A DNA stretch of 64,000 nt, taken from NCBI GenBank assembly GCA_013397865.1, contig VZTI01001286.1:2839033-2903032 (forward strand), written 5' to 3'. Positions 61,061 through 64,000 of this stretch are shown piece after piece. A model generated the notes under the pieces. It had not been told where the DNA came from, did not search any database, and worked only from the letters and a program-made list of their open reading frames with translations. The translations under genes and the position numbers were made by a program. This DNA is from Struthidea cinerea. Lineage: Eukaryota > Chordata > Aves > Passeriformes > Corcoracidae. Positions within the stretch are counted from its first letter, which is position 1, and every line of letters starts with the position of its first letter.

Positions 61061-61190
61061 AATGTTGTGCATATGTTTGCACAGGTATATAGATACATGT
61101 CTATATGTGTGCATGTATATATGCACATATATGTGTGTGGGTGTATGTGTTACACACATTTATAACTACAGGCACATGCACATATGTGTC
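61061..61190. repeat. Degenerate TG/TA alternating repeat with dyad
   Basis: Irregular TATA, TGTG and GCACAT words form an alternating purine-pyrimidine stretch. It includes the dyad GTGCATGTATATATGCAC near 61111-61128 and ends in CACATGCACATATGTG. This is the sequence type of a decayed (TG)n/(TA)n microsatellite. Confidence 0.75.
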
Positions 61191-61889
61191 TGCTTTAAAG
61201 ACGCTATACTGGAGAACAGTATGCTGTGATGGAACAACATCGTGTCATTCATAATCCAGTGGTGGCTGTCCTGTATTTCATCAAGCAACAGGTATTTATT
61301 TAAAGCATTTTGACATTCCCTTGGACATATAACCAAACTGTGTCTTGCTAGCACTTTAAATTCTTGAGGTAATGGCATGAATCTGTGGATAGACTTACCT
61401 GATCTTGACCTCTGATAAATACAAATTAAATGAGCCTATTTCTACAAGACTTGAATTGTCCTAATGGCGAAAATCTTCATTTAGTCTGATAGCTGAAAAT
61501 TGTCTCTTCCTTTCCTGAAGCTATGTCTCTATGTGGTCAAGTTTGTCTAAAAAGTTTGGATTGGGTCCTGCATAACAATGTTTGCATTCTTATGACAGTC
61601 CAAGAAACAAAGTTCATTGATTTAGTTAGAAAGACTTGTGGAGCGATTTTTTAACTAGTTTATTTTTTTATTGCAGTCTACAATATAGGTTAGGTACATT
61701 TAGGATAGGCAGAAGTTGAGGGGGAAGAAGTAAGAAAAAAGCATGCTTGTTTTTACATTGCGGACTGTTCTCTTTTCCATGAGACAAACTCCCTGGCAAG
61801 CACTAGAGCTTGCCATCTAGGCTGGTTGCCTTCATAGCACAAAAATTGCTGTAGGGGTTTGCAAGCCTGGAGAAGTATTGATTGTTTCC
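61191..61889. other. Unique noncoding sequence
   Basis: AT-rich, with no long frame and no transposon I can identify. Confidence 0.5.
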
Positions 61890-62000
61890 TAGCATGCTGT
61901 TTGTATTACATATTTCAGTTAATAATTAGTAATGCTTTTAGCTTAGTTTCGTTTGAAATACTAATCAATGAGCTTTATAGATCTCCCGCTTTATACATAA

Positions 62001-62024
62001 ACTGGAGATATGCCAATCTCCAGT
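62001..62024. repeat. Perfect 9-bp inverted repeat
   Basis: ACTGGAGAT (62001-62009) and ATCTCCAGT (62016-62024) are exact reverse complements around the 6-base loop ATGCCA. Confidence 0.85.
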
Positions 62025-62134
62025 GGAGTGCACGAGTTTTATTTTATCCCAGATTGTTTATACTATGTAATTATTAATCTGTAGTTCAATCTCCTTGTCC
62101 TCATGCTTTTATGGCTTGATCCCACTTGTTGCAG

Positions 62135-62189
62135 GCGATCCCAAATCTAATTAAAGAGCATGGATTAATGGCACTCAACACCTTCATAA
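62135..62189 (+). other. Candidate short exon, 55 bp
   Basis: An acceptor-like CCCACTTGTTGCAG ends at 62134, and a donor with consensus intron bases (ATAA|GTAAGT) follows at 62190. Only the frame starting at the first base is open; it reads AIPNLIKEHGLMALNTFI with one base left over. The peptide looks like ordinary protein sequence but I cannot place it. It overlaps the TAAT-rich cluster, so conservation here could reflect regulatory DNA instead. Confidence 0.25.
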
Positions 62190-62190
62190 G

Positions 62191-64000
62191 TAAGTGCTGG
62201 AATGTGCAAGCTACGTCCTGTTGCACGAAGACCTCCTGATGCTTCTTACTCTACGTGTGCAGCAGAAACAGGACTGGCTGTCTTGCGTCTTCTAATTTCC
62301 CTCTATGAAACCTTATTTTGAACCACAGTAGGTTTGCCAGACTTCAGGTGCACAGAGTCGTAGTTTTCTTGCTGTGATCTTCTCTCAGACTGTCGTTGGA
62401 AAACCACCACCGAAGGCTTTCAGCTGAGGGGGAATTAAAAAGGAAAATAAAGCTTGAAATTATGTGTTGATTTCCCAGTGTTCAGCATTTTTTTGAGCTC
62501 TTCTAAAGCTCTGGTGCCCTCATGCTGTGGAGCAAAGACATGAGATCTCAGCTGGAGGGTGGGCTGGGGACACACTGCAGCCATTGCTGGAAATACATCT
62601 GACCAACCAGAAAGTTTGCTAAGGAAAGGCCAGGGCAGCTAGCTGCTTCTGCTCAATTCTTCCTTGAAAGTCAGGTTTCTGACAAAACAGGGGGACCTGC
62701 AGAGCTGTGTTGTGCCTGCTCCATCTGCATTTGATGCAGTGCTGCAGACTGCTCGGGCGGGATTTTGCAGACCGGTGATTGTCAGCCAGTTGTGCTTGGG
62801 AAGCAGGAATCTCCTGGCTCCTAGCCTCATCCTCACCCTCACGGGCTCAGGGGTCAGGTTACAGAATGGCACCTTCCGTTTGTTTAAAGCAAGGAAATTA
62901 TGCACAAAAGCTGTTAAAAGAATATAAGGTTGTCAAGTCAAGTGAGAAATGTTATAACATCGCCTGCTCAGCCTTCAATTGAATCCTGCGTGCATGCAAA
63001 TTTGACAGTCTTTAATTGCATGTCTCCAAGATCTGTGGAGAATATAGCTTCTCAATTCACATCAGAAAAATCATACAGACTTTTCTTCTCAGGAAAAAAA
63101 CCCAACATTTTCTCTAAAAGATTGTCCAGACTGTAGGTATGGGCATACATTTCATCAACCAGGCAAAGCTTCCTCAGGTCACAGCTGCCCAAAACACAGC
63201 CCTGAGCAAATGTGCCATGGTCCTGAAGGTAGTGCGGCAATGGTGATTGCCACTGTGCAGACAAGGACCTCACTAACTTCTTTTGCGTTGTCCTCAGATA
63301 TGGTACAGCCAAGGTGTCCTGGAGTGTCTGTCCCCTTGTGAATGGAGAGGAAAGGGAGAAAGTAGCAGCAGGCGGCACTCACCATGCTGCTGAGGGTGGA
63401 CAAGGCTTGGGATTTTGTGGATCTCCAAGCTAAGGTCTGCAGAGACTGTGGGAATGTCTGGTTTCAGCGGCCTCTTTCTCTACCAACAGTACATTCCCTT
63501 TGAAGACAAATGAGCAGACGGGGGCTGTAAATAACCGTAGAGGGAGAGAGTGACATCAGTGAATACCCAACCGCATCAGCCAGCCTTGCGTAAGTCTGGT
63601 GTAACTCTAAACCGGTGTATGTAAGTCTAAACCATGAGGATTGCACAAGAATCACATTGTTTGACATTTTATTAGCCAGGTTTCTAGCATTATAGAAGAG
63701 GCATTGGAGAGAGTGCTACATGAGCAGGAATCCAAAAGATTTTCAGTTGGAGTGGTTCTCTTGAAAATGGACTGGAAAATACAAGTTTGTGACTTGATGC
63801 ATGAGAAAATAAAGCAAGAAGGGAAGCAATTTGTCAAACAGTATTATTTGTGGACAGTCTTGAATAACATGAATCACGGGGTCTCAAATCACGTGCAGTG
63901 ACCTTGTGCAATCAGAGTACATCATCTACTAGGAGATTATGAATTTATGCATGCGCTGTACTCAGAATTGAAAAAGATGTTTTCCAAAGTTAGAATCTGT
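62191..64000. other. Unique noncoding sequence to window end
   Basis: Frames of up to 108 codons occur on both strands. A plus-strand frame at 63704-63901 is charged (it includes HEKIKQEGKQFVKQYY) but lacks a good acceptor and is not recognised. I see no repeat or RNA gene. Confidence 0.45.

Larger units (their letters stand above)
61890..62190. promoter_or_regulatory. AT-rich homeodomain-motif cluster
   Basis: Within 300 bp there are several TAAT cores, including TTAATAATTAGTAATG (about 61920), ACTAATCAATGAG (about 61959), GTAATTATTAATC (about 62067) and TCTAATTAAAG (about 62145). A perfect palindrome also surrounds an ATGCCA loop. This density resembles vertebrate conserved enhancers. Function is inference from composition; AT-rich DNA yields such motifs by chance. 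Confidence 0.3.

Noticed and set aside
1..64000. CRISPR arrays, tRNA or rRNA genes, prokaryotic operons
   Set aside because: I saw no regularly spaced repeats, no tRNA A- and B-box pair with a foldable acceptor stem, no rRNA core sequence and no ribosome-binding-site/ORF structure.

Overview
The window looks like nuclear DNA of a bird. The main evidence is five CR1 LINE fragments, all in antisense orientation, with the 3'-end sequence typical of avian CR1 (for example a stretch close to GGTTGGAAAAGACC followed by 'gatcatcgagtccaac'). Other support is moderate AT-richness, CpG depletion outside a few short patches, a MIR-like SINE relic, ordinary vertebrate microsatellites, and many long open frames that overlap on both strands, as chance frames do. 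I see no operons, ribosome binding sites or bacterial gene structure. No protein-coding gene can be assigned with confidence. The window is best read as intergenic or long-intron DNA with a few places where exons may lie.

Layout. 1-3.4 kb: unique sequence with two small phase-compatible minus-strand exon candidates and a strong minus-strand G-quadruplex motif. 3.4-6.3 kb: A-rich sequence ending in a clearly recognisable, frameshifted relic of a non-LTR reverse transcriptase of RTE type (about 5.67-6.26 kb, plus strand). 6.3-23.4 kb: unique sequence with two short CR1 fragments (14.4 and 18.7 kb), an interleaved inverted repeat (10.4 kb), microsatellites, and exon candidates at 21.2 and 22.8 kb. 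23.4-27.1 kb: a short CR1 tail, a 0.6-kb CR1 copy retaining part of the ORF2 C-terminus, and a MIR-like SINE. 27-41 kb: unique sequence, including a CpG-retaining patch at 32.2-33.0 kb with an 88-codon minus-strand exon candidate. 41-42.5 kb: a CR1 tail, then a plus-strand and a minus-strand exon candidate close together. 45.9-46.45 kb: a roughly 400-bp CpG island followed by a very strong splice acceptor, the best promoter candidate. 46.5-59.8 kb: unique sequence with a (TCTG)n microsatellite. 59.87-60.79 kb: a long, strongly pyrimidine-rich tract. 61-64 kb: an alternating purine-pyrimidine repeat and an AT-rich, homeodomain-motif-rich segment with a perfect palindrome and a short exon candidate.

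How parts work together. No pathway can be read from this sequence. The only protein-coding ancestry I can demonstrate is in two retrotransposon families, CR1 and an RTE-like LINE, both inactive here. If a host transcript exists, the best starting points are the CpG island at 46 kb and the splice-site pairs near 2.2-2.9, 22.8, 32.8, 41.7, 42.3 and 62.1 kb. All of these need transcript evidence.
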